From Methanoculleus sediminis (lineage in GTDB: Archaea; Halobacteriota; Methanomicrobia; Methanomicrobiales; Methanoculleaceae): a stretch of DNA of 64,000 nucleotides. The position numbers and the translations under genes are program-made. Below the pieces are notes generated by a model. It was not told the DNA's origin. It did no database searches and saw only the letters and a list, made by a program, of their open reading frames with translations. Below, in pieces: positions 50,490 to 58,575 of this stretch. The stretch is taken from contig NZ_JXOJ01000002.1 of the NCBI RefSeq assembly GCF_001017125.1, positions 285,033 through 349,032 of the forward strand. Direction: 5' to 3'. Every line of letters begins with the position of its first letter. The stretch's first letter is position 1.

Positions 50490-50556
50490 ACTTTTTTAAA
50501 ATAGAAAAACGAAGCCCGATCGCCTTTCCGAACACGCTTCAGGCCGGGCGATCGGA
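50490..50556. terminator. Bidirectional terminator region between arfC and the lipoprotein gene
   Basis: A CTTTTTTAAAA run (50490-50500) serves the plus strand. A hairpin with arms CCGATCGCC (50516-50524) and GGCGATCGG (50547-50555) is followed on the minus strand by a T-rich tail (CGTTTTTCTATTTT), suiting the lipoprotein gene. Confidence 0.6.
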
Positions 50557-50572
50557 AAAAAGGTTGTTTTGA

Positions 50573-51043
50573 TCAGGGTACTTCCACGATCTGGTCCTTG
50601 ACCTTGAAGGTGCCTCCCGTGACGAAGGATACGGTTATCTCGACACGGTTCTCGCCTTTCGCTTGCTGGATGACAATCTCGTCGCCGCGGATCGGCTCCA
50701 GGGTGTCGGTGATGACTTCCCCGGTCGACTTGGTCACGCGCACGTCGATATGCGTCACGTAATCCTGCCCCTTACCGCCGCCGAAGGTGATGGTAAGGTC
50801 ATGCGTGAACCGGGAGGGGTATCCGGGCTCGATTCCGAACGCAACCTCCTTTCCCGGCGGCGCCGTCTGTGTCGGGCCGGGCGCAAGGGAGACCGCGGTC
50901 GTCGTGGCCACGGGCGTCTCCCCGACCGTCGCCGTCGCCCTCGGGGTTGTGGGGTCGGCGGGGTCGCCCGAGCCGGTGCAGGCGGCAGAGAGCGAAAATG
51001 CGAGCAGGAGCACAATCAGAGTTGACAGCAACCTGAAGTTCAT
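50573..51043 (-). CDS. Predicted secreted lipoprotein, unrecognised
   Basis: 156 residues. Signal peptide MNFRLLSTLIVLLLAFSLSA is followed by a lipobox-like Cys in SAACTGSG, then a Thr/Pro/Ala-rich linker (about 30-65) and a beta-rich domain (about 70-156; VAFGIEPGYPSRFTHDLTITFGGG in part, HIDVRVTKSTGEVITDTLEP). The domain resembles small archaeal surface beta-sandwich proteins. No family is named with confidence. The start gives the signal peptide; an upstream GTG (MKYLDVHE) would disturb it. Confidence 0.78.
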   Translation of the reverse strand: MNFRLLSTLIVLLLAFSLSAACTGSGDPADPTTPRATATVGETPVATTTAVSLAPGPTQTAPPGKEVAFGIEPGYPSRFTHDLTITFGGGKGQDYVTHIDVRVTKSTGEVITDTLEPIRGDEIVIQQAKGENRVEITVSFVTGGTFKVKDQIVEVP

Positions 51044-51237
51044 AAAGCATTCATGCACATCAAGGTATTTCACCCTTTCGTCACGCTCGCGGCATGTTGT
51101 GGATACGAGGGCATAAATAACCCATGGTGCTGCAGGCCCGGCCGCCTGACCAGGGGAAATCGCATCAGGCCGGACGGAAACGAAGCAGAGGACGACGAGA
51201 TTTCGATCGGGTTTTGGAACAACAGGTTCGCAAATCA

Positions 51238-51252
51238 GAAAGTTTTATATCT
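51238..51252 (+). promoter_or_regulatory. TATA-box promoter for the FMN-binding gene
   Basis: AAAGTTTTATATCTG lies about 45-55 nt upstream of the chosen ATG, followed by an AGAAGGTG ribosome-binding-like segment 6-13 nt before it. It excludes the earlier in-frame start at 51124. Confidence 0.55.
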
Positions 51253-51294
51253 GTTGGAAGGAACCTTCTATCCACATTTGAGAAGGTGCAAACG

Positions 51295-52884
51295 ATGAAT
51301 CTGCGAAGACCAAACGCTAACGATGCGACGGGAACGACAAACCGCTCCCGTGACGTCGTTCCGATGTCCGGCATCTGCAGCCGGTGCGTCGACGGGTGCA
51401 AAGGATCCTGCGAGATCTGGCTCTCCTCGTTCCGGGGCAGAGAAGTGCTCTACCCCGGCCCGTTCGGCGAGATCACGGCCGGCGCGGATAAAGACTACCC
51501 GATCGACTACTCGCACCTGAACATCCAGGGCTACGCCCGGGGCGCAAAAGGAATGGCGGAAGGCGTCGAGGCCAATCCCGACACCGCCGTCTTCCAGGAC
51601 GTCGATACCCGGACAGAATACGGCTGGAGCATCAAGGTACCGATGCGGGTTCCGATCTTCACCGGGGCGCTCGGGTCGACCGAGATCGCCCGGGCGAACT
51701 GGGAGCACTTCGCCATCGGAGCGGCAATATCCGGTATTACGCTCGTCTGCGGGGAGAATGTCTGCGGCGTCGATCCGGAACTGGTGCTCGATCACGACGG
51801 CAAGGTCACCAGATCGCCCGAGATGGATCGCCGGATCGAGTCCTACAGGGAGTTCAAAGACCGGTACGGCGAGCTCCTGGTGCAGCTGAACGTGGAGGAC
51901 ACAAGGCTCGGAACCGCGGAGTACGTCTCCTCGAAGCACAACCTGGAGACGATCGAACTGAAGTGGGGCCAGGGAGCAAAGTGCATCGGCGGCGAGATCA
52001 AGGTCGGCAGCCTCGACCGGGCGAACCAGCTCAAAGACCGCGGGTATATCGTCCTCCCCGACCCGGGGGTTCACGAGGTGCGGGCGGCCTTCCAGGACGG
52101 CGCCATTAAAGAGTTCGAGCGGCACTCCCGCCTCGGCTTCGTCACCCGGGAAGAGTTCCTCGAGGAGGTCGACCGGCTTCGCGACATCGGTTTCAAGCGG
52201 GTCACCCTCAAGACCGGCGCCTACTCGGCCGTCGAACTCGCGATGGCAATCCGCTACGGCGCCGAGGCGAAGATCGACCTCCTCACCATCGACGGCGCAC
52301 CCGGCGGTACGGGGATGAGCCCCTGGCCGATGATGAACGAGTGGGGCATTCCGACCTTCTACATCGAGTCGCTTGCCTACCAGTTCGCCGAGAGGCTCCG
52401 GGAACGGGGCATCCGGGTCCCGGACATCGCTATAGCCGGCGGGTTCGCGGACGAGGCCAACGTCTTCAAGGGGATCGCCATGGGAAGCCCCTACGTCAAG
52501 GCGGTCTGCATGGGCCGCGCTCTCATGATCCCCGGCATGGTCGGGAAGAACATCGCAAAGTGGCTTGAGACCGGCGAGATCCCCAGGACCGTCTCGAAGT
52601 ACGGCAGCACCGTCGAGGAGATCTTCGTCTGCTACGAGGAACTCAAAGAGAGATATCCCGGCCGGATAGGCGAGATCCCGCTCGGAGCAATCGGGATCTA
52701 CACCTACGCCCAGAAGTTCAGAACGGGGCTCCAGCAGATCATGGCCGGAAGTCGGAACTTCAGCCTCAAGACGGTCGGCCGGAGCGATCTGATGGCACTG
52801 ACCGAGGAGGCGGAAGCGGTCTCCGGCATCCCGTACGTGATGCGGGCTTACCGCGACGCTGCCGAGGCGATCCTCGACTCGTAA
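51295..52884 (+). CDS. FMN-binding glutamate-synthase-like protein with N-terminal cysteine cluster
   Basis: 529 residues. Four cysteines C28, C31, C35 and C39 (GICSRCVDGCKGSCEIW) suggest an iron-sulfur or zinc site at the N-terminus. The rest matches the FMN-binding barrel of glutamate synthase (GltB central part): VPIFTGALGSTEIARA, QLNVEDTRLGTAEYV, TLKTGAYSAVELAMAI, LLTIDGAPGGTGMSPWPMMN in part, DIAIAGGFADEANVFKGIAMG, AVCMGRAL. No glutaminase domain is present, so it would use ammonia or another amine donor. Archaeal members are poorly characterised. Confidence 0.88.
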   Translation: MNLRRPNANDATGTTNRSRDVVPMSGICSRCVDGCKGSCEIWLSSFRGREVLYPGPFGEITAGADKDYPIDYSHLNIQGYARGAKGMAEGVEANPDTAVFQDVDTRTEYGWSIKVPMRVPIFTGALGSTEIARANWEHFAIGAAISGITLVCGENVCGVDPELVLDHDGKVTRSPEMDRRIESYREFKDRYGELLVQLNVEDTRLGTAEYVSSKHNLETIELKWGQGAKCIGGEIKVGSLDRANQLKDRGYIVLPDPGVHEVRAAFQDGAIKEFERHSRLGFVTREEFLEEVDRLRDIGFKRVTLKTGAYSAVELAMAIRYGAEAKIDLLTIDGAPGGTGMSPWPMMNEWGIPTFYIESLAYQFAERLRERGIRVPDIAIAGGFADEANVFKGIAMGSPYVKAVCMGRALMIPGMVGKNIAKWLETGEIPRTVSKYGSTVEEIFVCYEELKERYPGRIGEIPLGAIGIYTYAQKFRTGLQQIMAGSRNFSLKTVGRSDLMALTEEAEAVSGIPYVMRAYRDAAEAILDS

Positions 52885-53021
52885 GACAGAGCGTATCGAT
52901 TGCCGAACAGCCTCCCCCGCTGGCCGCACACCATGTCCCTGACGTTGGACCGGGGGAGGTAAACAACCTCGGGGGATACAGATACCCCGAATAACCAATT
53001 TTTATTAATATTTTCCATTCA

Positions 53022-53037
53022 CGATAATATTTAATGC
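53022..53037 (+). promoter_or_regulatory. TATA-like promoter for the epimerase gene
   Basis: ACGATAATATTTAATG lies about 30-45 nt upstream of the ATG within an AT-rich stretch that begins near 52990. Confidence 0.5.
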
Positions 53038-53067
53038 GAAGAGTGCATCAGGGATGCCTGATACACC

Positions 53068-54201
53068 ATGCATACGGATACCAGTCCGGCCATTCTCATC
53101 ACCGGGGGAGCGGGGTTCATCGGGTCGCACCTCGCAACTGAACTGTTGCAGCACGGCTATCAGGTTCGCATTCTCGATAACCTGATGCCACGGGTGCACG
53201 GCCCGGAGCGGTGCCGGCCCGACCACCTCGACCGGCGGGCGAAGGTCGTCGTCGGGGATATCCGGGACACGCACCAGCTCGAGGAGGCTCTCGACGGGAT
53301 CGACGCCGTCATCCACCTGGCGGCGGTCGTCGGGGAGCGGTCGAGCATGTACCGGCTTGAAAAGTACATGAGCGTCAACACCGCCGGAACCGCCGTTCTT
53401 CTCGAGGCGCTGCTCGATCAGCCGGTCGAACGGCTGATCGTCGCCTCGAGCAGCGCCGTCTACGGGGAAGGCCTGTACTGCTCCTACAACGGAACCGTCT
53501 ATCCGAAGGTCCGGCGCTCCCCGGGAGAGACGGCAAGGGGCGGCTGGGAGCCCCGGAGCCCGGACGGAGAGGTGATCTACCCCCTCCCGACCCCGGAGAC
53601 GAAGGAGGCGTCGCCGCTCTCGGTCTACGCCATCTCCAAGCACGACCAGGAAGAGATGTGCAGACTGATCGGGGAGACCTACGGGATTCCGACGACCATT
53701 CTCCGGCTATTTCCCGTCTACGGCCCTCACCAGGGGCATGCAAACCCGTATTCCGGCATGCTGGTCGAGTACGCGTCCCGCCTGCTCCAGGATCTCCCCG
53801 TGCACCTCTTCGAAGACGGTTACCAGCAGCGCGACTTCGTGAGCGTCCACGACGCGGTGCGCGCCTTCCGCCTTGCCCTCGAGTCGCCCGGTGCCGCGGG
53901 CGGGACGTTCAACATCGCAAGCGGCCGCCCCTGTACGTTTAGAACCGTCGCCGGCCTTCTTGCAACGATGACCGGGCGGCAAAACCTTTCCCCGGAGATC
54001 ATGGGGATCAGCCGGGTCGGCGATATCCGCCACTGCTTTGCAGATATCGGCCGTGCACGGGAAGTCCTCGGCTACGAGCCGGAAGTCACCCTCGAAGCGG
54101 GCCTGCTTGATCTGGCCGCCTGGGTCGAGGCCGAGATCGCAGAGCGGCGAAAGGTTCCTGCACCCGTCAGGACGCCCGGATCGTCACGCCTGCGGGTCTG
54201 A
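53068..54201 (+). CDS. NAD-dependent NDP-sugar epimerase/dehydratase (dTDP-L-rhamnose 4-epimerase-like)
   Basis: 377 residues, extended SDR. Rossmann motif ILITGGAGFIGSHLATEL; catalytic Ser in IVASSSAVYGEG and Tyr/Lys in SVYAISKHDQEE; DGYQQRDFVSVHDAVRAF and FNIASGRP complete the fold. The phrase VRILDNLMPRVHGPERCRPDHLD in part resembles dTDP-rhamnose 4-epimerases. An NDP-sugar for surface glycans is the likely product; substrate not certain. An AATATTTAATGC box precedes the ATG. Confidence 0.9.
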   Translation: MHTDTSPAILITGGAGFIGSHLATELLQHGYQVRILDNLMPRVHGPERCRPDHLDRRAKVVVGDIRDTHQLEEALDGIDAVIHLAAVVGERSSMYRLEKYMSVNTAGTAVLLEALLDQPVERLIVASSSAVYGEGLYCSYNGTVYPKVRRSPGETARGGWEPRSPDGEVIYPLPTPETKEASPLSVYAISKHDQEEMCRLIGETYGIPTTILRLFPVYGPHQGHANPYSGMLVEYASRLLQDLPVHLFEDGYQQRDFVSVHDAVRAFRLALESPGAAGGTFNIASGRPCTFRTVAGLLATMTGRQNLSPEIMGISRVGDIRHCFADIGRAREVLGYEPEVTLEAGLLDLAAWVEAEIAERRKVPAPVRTPGSSRLRV

Positions 54202-54254
54202 GGGGCACCCGGTGCCCAACCTTTATTTCTCCGCCGGAAGTACGTGATCGTATC

Positions 54255-55001
54255 ATGCGCATCAGCCTCCGGACCTGGGAAGTACGGCTCGGGATTGTCC
54301 TCGTTGCTTCATCGATCGCCATCTACAGCGTGAAACACCTCCTGCTCGGCGACGCCGAGAACACCTACCAGTACATCTTCAACGCTCTCGGGTTCCTCCC
54401 GATAAACGTCCTCCTGGTGACCCTCATCTTAAACCAGCTTCTGAGCGTCCGGGCAAAGCGCGACCGGCTGGACAAACTGAACATGGTCATCGGCACCTTC
54501 TTCTCGGAGGTCGGCACCGAACTCCTCACCATCCTCTCGGACCGCGACCCGAGCCTTCCGGAGATCCGGCACGATCTCGTCGTGACGAACGCCTGGACAC
54601 CGGAGAAGTTCTCGGAGGTGCGCGACCGTCTCCGGCACCACACCTGCCGGGTCACCGCCGGTGCCGCGGACCTGCAGGAACTCTGCCGGTACCTGAAGGA
54701 GCAGCGGGGATTCCTCCTCCGCCTGCTCGAAAACCCCGTCCTCCTGGAGCACGAATCGTTCACCGACCTTCTGCGGGCGGTCTTCCACCTGACCGAGGAA
54801 CTCGAGCGGCGGGGGGACTTCGCCGGACTCCCGGCAAGCGACGTCGAACACCTCGCGGGGGACGTCGAGCGGGTATACGGCCGGCTCATCGGGGAATGGC
54901 TCGCCTACATGGAGTACCTCCAGAGGAACTACCCCTACCTCTTCTCGCTTGCGATGCGGAGCAACCCCTTCGACGAGACGGCGTCGCCGGTGGTACGGTG
55001 A
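54255..55001 (+). CDS. Two-helix membrane protein with charged cytosolic domain, unrecognised
   Basis: 248 residues. Two N-terminal membrane helices (LGIVLVASSIAIYSVKHLLL at about 12-31 and FLPINVLLVTLILNQLL at about 47-63) are followed by a soluble helical domain of about 180 residues, rich in Arg, Leu and Glu (VGTELLTILSDRDPSLPEIRHDL in part, LKEQRGFLLRLLENP). It looks like a membrane-tethered coiled or helical bundle protein. No function can be assigned. It follows the epimerase by 53 bp on the same strand. Confidence 0.8.
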   Translation: MRISLRTWEVRLGIVLVASSIAIYSVKHLLLGDAENTYQYIFNALGFLPINVLLVTLILNQLLSVRAKRDRLDKLNMVIGTFFSEVGTELLTILSDRDPSLPEIRHDLVVTNAWTPEKFSEVRDRLRHHTCRVTAGAADLQELCRYLKEQRGFLLRLLENPVLLEHESFTDLLRAVFHLTEELERRGDFAGLPASDVEHLAGDVERVYGRLIGEWLAYMEYLQRNYPYLFSLAMRSNPFDETASPVVR

Positions 55002-55044
55002 GGGGTTCGGGCAAGACTGTAGCGTAATCTATCCGCTACTTTGA

Positions 55045-55233
55045 CTCACGCGAAGCCGCGAAGAACGCGAAGATCGGTTATCCGAGAGCAACTCCCCTTC
55101 GCGGCTTCGCGCTCTTCGCGTGGGGCCATATCATCGCATATAAACCGTTAACTCAAGCGAAGCCGCGAAGAACGCGAAGATCGGTTATCCGAGAGCAACT
55201 CCCCTTCGCGGCTTCGCGTTCTTCGCGTGAGAC
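55045..55233. repeat. Two tandem copies of the GCGAAG-rich palindrome (repeat family B)
   Basis: Copy 1 at about 55045-55127 and copy 2 at about 55151-55233 are nearly identical over about 80 bp, including the loop ATCGGTTATCCGAGAGCAAC. Each is an imperfect inverted repeat: left arm ACGCGAAGCCGCGAAGAA, right arm TTCGCGGCTTCGCG. Period is about 106 bp. A third copy lies at 43619-43710. Confidence 0.8.
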
Positions 55234-55285
55234 CGTAATCATGACCTTCCAGGAATGTGCATTCTCCACGCCCCCTTCCAGCACA

Positions 55286-55298
55286 ACCTATATACCGC
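55286..55298 (+). promoter_or_regulatory. TATA-box promoter for the 2-oxoacid oxidoreductase operon
   Basis: ACCTATATACCGC lies about 30-40 nt upstream of the alpha-subunit ATG, giving a leader of only a few nucleotides. Confidence 0.65.
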
Positions 55299-55326
55299 CA
55301 CGCAATCTACGCCACGCCCGATCACC

Positions 55327-56985
55327 ATGGCCGAATACTCCGTACTGATCGGCGGGAAGGCCGGCGAGGGCATCAACACGGCGGGTCTCTCCATCGCCGG
55401 CCTCTTCTCCCGCCTCGGCTACCGCACCTACATGTACTTCGACTACCCCTCGCTCATCCGCGGCGGGCACAACTTCGCAATCGTCAGGGCTGCCGACAGG
55501 ACGGTCGGGGCGCACCGTACCCCGGTCGACGTCCTCCTCGCCTTCGACCGGAACAGCATCGAGAACCACCGCCGGAGGATCCAAGACGGCACGACGGTCA
55601 TCCACGACGCTTCAACGGTGGTGAGGGGCGAGGGGTACGGCCTCCCGCTCGATGTGATCGTCAAGGAGGAGAAGGCCCCCCCGATCACCAAAAATTCAGC
55701 GATGCTCGGGGCGCTTGCCCGGGTGGCGGGCATCGGGCGGGAGGTGCTCGAGGATGTCCTCCGTGCAACCGTCCCGGAAAAGCACCTGGAGGCGAACCTC
55801 CGGGTCGCCGGCCGGGGCTACGACGCCGTGGAGGAGGTCTTCACCGTCGAACCCCTCGATGCTCCGGCGCTCCCGGTCCTGACCGGAAACGAAGCAGCAG
55901 GGCTCGGGCTCGTTTACGGCGGGCTGGACTCCTACGTCGCCTACCCGATGACGCCGTCATCGAGCCTCCTTCACTTCCTCGCGAATCGCGCCGAAGACCT
56001 CGCAATCAGGGTCACTCACCCCGAAAACGAGATCGGCGTCATCCTGATGGCGCTCGGGCATGCCTACGCCGGGGAGAAGACGGCAGTCGGCACCTCGGGC
56101 GGCGGATTCTGCCTGATGACCGAAGGCCTCTCGCTTGCCGGGATGTCGGAGATCCCCGTGACGATCGTGATGGGGCAGCGGCCCGGTCCGAGCACCGGCA
56201 TGCCGACCTACACCTCCCAGACCGACCTTCACTTCGTCCTGAACGCAGGCCAGGGCGAATTCCCCCGGCTCGTCGTCGCCCCGGGCGACCTCGAGGAGAC
56301 CTACGCCTGGTCGGCGGCCGCGCTGATGCTCTCCTGGCGGTACCAGGTTCCCGCGATCGTCCTGACCGACAAGACGCTCGCGGAAGGGGCGTATTCCTTC
56401 GACATCGGGGCGGTCATCCCGCCCCCGGATCGCGAACCGGTGCTCTGGGACGGGGCGGGGGAGTACCGCCGCTACGTCCGGACAGAGGACGGGGTATCGC
56501 CGCTCGCCTTCCCGGGGAGGGAGGGGGCGATAGTCAAGGCAACCAGCTACGCCCACGACGAGGCCGGGTTCACGACGGAAGATCCGGTTGAGGCAAGGGA
56601 ACTGCAGGAGAAGATGATCCGGAAAGGGGAGAGCCTGAAGGCGGAACTGGCCACCTACCCGGCGGTGAAGACCTACGGCGCACGGGATGCCGGGACGACG
56701 ATCGTCTGCTGGGGTTCGCAGAAGTGGGCGTGCATCGAGGCCGCCGAACAACTCGGAGCACGGGTCGTCCAGCCGCTCGTCCTTTCGCCGTTTCCCACCC
56801 GCGCCTGGAAGGAGGCGATGATCGGGGCGGGGAAGGTTGCCTGCGTCGAGAACAACGCCACCGGGCAACTTGCCCGCCTCCTCCGGCAGCACGGCTTCGA
56901 TCCGGGCCGCCCGGTCCTGAAGTACGACGGGCGGCCGTTCGCGGTCGACGAACTCGCGGCACGGCTCGCGGAGGTCCTCGCATGA
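55327..56985 (+). CDS. 2-oxoacid:ferredoxin oxidoreductase, fused gamma-alpha subunit
   Basis: 552 residues. The gamma domain (about 1-180) has VLIGGKAGEGINTAG and DYPSLIRGGHNF; the alpha domain (about 190-550) has the thiamine-pyrophosphate-side motif YVAYPMTPSSSLLHF, ENEIGVILMALGHAYAGEKT and GTSGGGFCLMTEGLSL in part. Oxidative decarboxylation of a 2-oxoacid to acyl-CoA with ferredoxin as acceptor; 2-oxoglutarate or another oxoacid, not determined. The start MAEYSVLIGG is taken after the TATA box. Overlaps the beta gene by 4 bp. Confidence 0.92.
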   Translation: MAEYSVLIGGKAGEGINTAGLSIAGLFSRLGYRTYMYFDYPSLIRGGHNFAIVRAADRTVGAHRTPVDVLLAFDRNSIENHRRRIQDGTTVIHDASTVVRGEGYGLPLDVIVKEEKAPPITKNSAMLGALARVAGIGREVLEDVLRATVPEKHLEANLRVAGRGYDAVEEVFTVEPLDAPALPVLTGNEAAGLGLVYGGLDSYVAYPMTPSSSLLHFLANRAEDLAIRVTHPENEIGVILMALGHAYAGEKTAVGTSGGGFCLMTEGLSLAGMSEIPVTIVMGQRPGPSTGMPTYTSQTDLHFVLNAGQGEFPRLVVAPGDLEETYAWSAAALMLSWRYQVPAIVLTDKTLAEGAYSFDIGAVIPPPDREPVLWDGAGEYRRYVRTEDGVSPLAFPGREGAIVKATSYAHDEAGFTTEDPVEARELQEKMIRKGESLKAELATYPAVKTYGARDAGTTIVCWGSQKWACIEAAEQLGARVVQPLVLSPFPTRAWKEAMIGAGKVACVENNATGQLARLLRQHGFDPGRPVLKYDGRPFAVDELAARLAEVLA

Positions 56986-57866
56986 CCCCGGATCAATCTC
57001 CCGGCCGGCCGGCCGGCGATCTCATCAGCCCGGCAGAGAACACCTGGTGTCCCGGCTGCGGCAACTTCTCGATCCAGCACATGATGAAGTCGGCCGTCGC
57101 CGAGCTCTCGGAGGAGGAGGGGATACCTCTTCGAAACTTCGTCTTCCTCGGCGGGATCGGGTGCCACGGGAAACTGGCCGATTACCTGAACGTCAACAGC
57201 CTCTACGCCATCCACGGCCGTTCGGTTCCGGCGGCCACCGGGATCCGGCTCGCAAATCCGGACCTGAAGGTGATCTGCCACGTCGGGGACGGGGACATCT
57301 ACGCCGAGGGGCTCGACCACCTCATCTTCGCGGCCAAGCGCAACAGCGACATCACCGTCATCGTTCACGACAACCGGGTCTACGGGCTGACGACGGGGCA
57401 GTACACCCCGACGTCGCCCACCGGGTTTCGCGGCCGCTCCACCCCGGGCGGGATAACGGAGCATCCCCTAAACCCGCTCGAAGTCATGCTCGCCGCCGGG
57501 GCCACGCATATTGCGCGGGGCTACACGAAGAAGATCCGGCACTTAAAAGACCTCTTCAAGGAGGCGATCATGCACCGGGGGTTCTCGTTCGTCGATGTCC
57601 TCCAGATCTGCGCGACCTACTTCAACCTGACCGACTACTACAACGAGCACGCCTACGAGATGAAGGAGGGCGAGACCGATACCGGCCGGTACGAGAGCGC
57701 TCTAGGAAAGATCCGGGAGTGGGACTACGACCGGGAGGCGCCGATCCCGCTCGGGACGTTCTACTCGGTCGAGAAACCGATATACGAGGAGAAGTTCCGG
57801 GCGCTCACGGCAGGGAGGCCGGAGAGGCGGGCGCTTGTCCGGAAGGTTATCGAGGAGTGGCGGTAG
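56982..57866 (+). CDS. 2-oxoacid:ferredoxin oxidoreductase, beta subunit
   Basis: 294 residues. It binds thiamine pyrophosphate and an Fe-S cluster: NTWCPGCGNFS and GIGCHGKLADY supply cysteines; CHVGDGDIYAEGLDHL is the GDG motif with the Mg/TPP site; HDNRVYGLTTGQYTPTS follows. It completes the two-subunit enzyme with the fused alpha/gamma partner. No separate ferredoxin-like delta subunit is nearby. The next gene (PAS protein) is convergent, 5 bp away. Confidence 0.94.
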   Translation: MTPDQSPGRPAGDLISPAENTWCPGCGNFSIQHMMKSAVAELSEEEGIPLRNFVFLGGIGCHGKLADYLNVNSLYAIHGRSVPAATGIRLANPDLKVICHVGDGDIYAEGLDHLIFAAKRNSDITVIVHDNRVYGLTTGQYTPTSPTGFRGRSTPGGITEHPLNPLEVMLAAGATHIARGYTKKIRHLKDLFKEAIMHRGFSFVDVLQICATYFNLTDYYNEHAYEMKEGETDTGRYESALGKIREWDYDREAPIPLGTFYSVEKPIYEEKFRALTAGRPERRALVRKVIEEWR

Positions 57867-57870
57867 ACTC

Positions 57871-58575
57871 TCACGGCGACGCCATCCGGTGGTGCTTGCG
57901 GAGATACTCCCGGATCGACGTCGACTCGAGGGCCCCGAGATCGAGCTGCCGGACAGTCTCGTCGATCATCTCCACCTGGAGCAGGATCTTCTCGCGGACG
58001 TCGTCGTCCATGAATCCGGCCAGTGCGGCGATCACCTGGAGCGGGTTGCGGATCCGGTCGTTGAGGGTCATGAGTTGCTCGACATTCTCCTCGAGCTGCC
58101 GTAGCATTCTGTTCCGGGAATCGATGTCCGGGAGGAGCGCTCCGTTTTCTTCGGTGCCGAAACAGATCCAGCCGGCACAACGCTCCCCGGGGCCCTGTGC
58201 CGGGTGGCAGGTCCACCGGACGGGCACCCGGCATCCGCCGGCAGAGATGCGGTCAACGATAAATTCAACTTCCCGTCTCTCTTCGAATCGTTTCCGGAGG
58301 CAGCCGCCGTCCCGATCGGACTGCGGCAGAATCGTCCCGATGGCGTCCTGTCCGGTGAGTGCCGCGCGGGAACGTCCGGCAAGGATCGCCCCGGAGAGGT
58401 TGACGAACCGGATGCGGCGATCGGCATCCAGGATCATGACGAAACAGGAGATACAATCGGCAGCGCGCCTGAATGCCTCGTCCCATGTCCCGCCCGGGCA
58501 CCCGGACAGGTGGCGTGCGGCCACGGCTTCCATCGCGGCGGCGCGATCTTCCGCCATGCCGGTCAGGCGGTGCAT
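57871..58575 (-). CDS. PAS protein with a histidine-less phosphoacceptor-like helix
   Basis: 234 residues. PAS domain (about 40-145; CISCFVMILDADRRIRFVNL, GRSRAALTGQDAIGTILPQ) followed by LMTLNDRIRNPLQVIAALAG, which lines up with the H-box region of archaeal PAS kinases but has no histidine, and no ATPase domain follows. It overlaps the upstream kinase gene by 13 bp, so it is translated together with it and may modulate that kinase by dimer exchange. Alternatively it may be a kinase decayed to a regulatory form. Confidence 0.78.
   Translation of the reverse strand: MHRLTGMAEDRAAAMEAVAARHLSGCPGGTWDEAFRRAADCISCFVMILDADRRIRFVNLSGAILAGRSRAALTGQDAIGTILPQSDRDGGCLRKRFEERREVEFIVDRISAGGCRVPVRWTCHPAQGPGERCAGWICFGTEENGALLPDIDSRNRMLRQLEENVEQLMTLNDRIRNPLQVIAALAGFMDDDVREKILLQVEMIDETVRQLDLGALESTSIREYLRKHHRMASP

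Noticed and set aside
51268-52998. 576-codon open frame on the minus strand
   Set aside because: Antisense shadow of the FMN-binding glutamate-synthase-like gene.
43619-55233. GCGAAG palindromes as a CRISPR array
   Set aside because: Copies are only three, 11 kb apart or two in tandem, with internal symmetry and no unique spacers of constant length; no cas gene is in the window.
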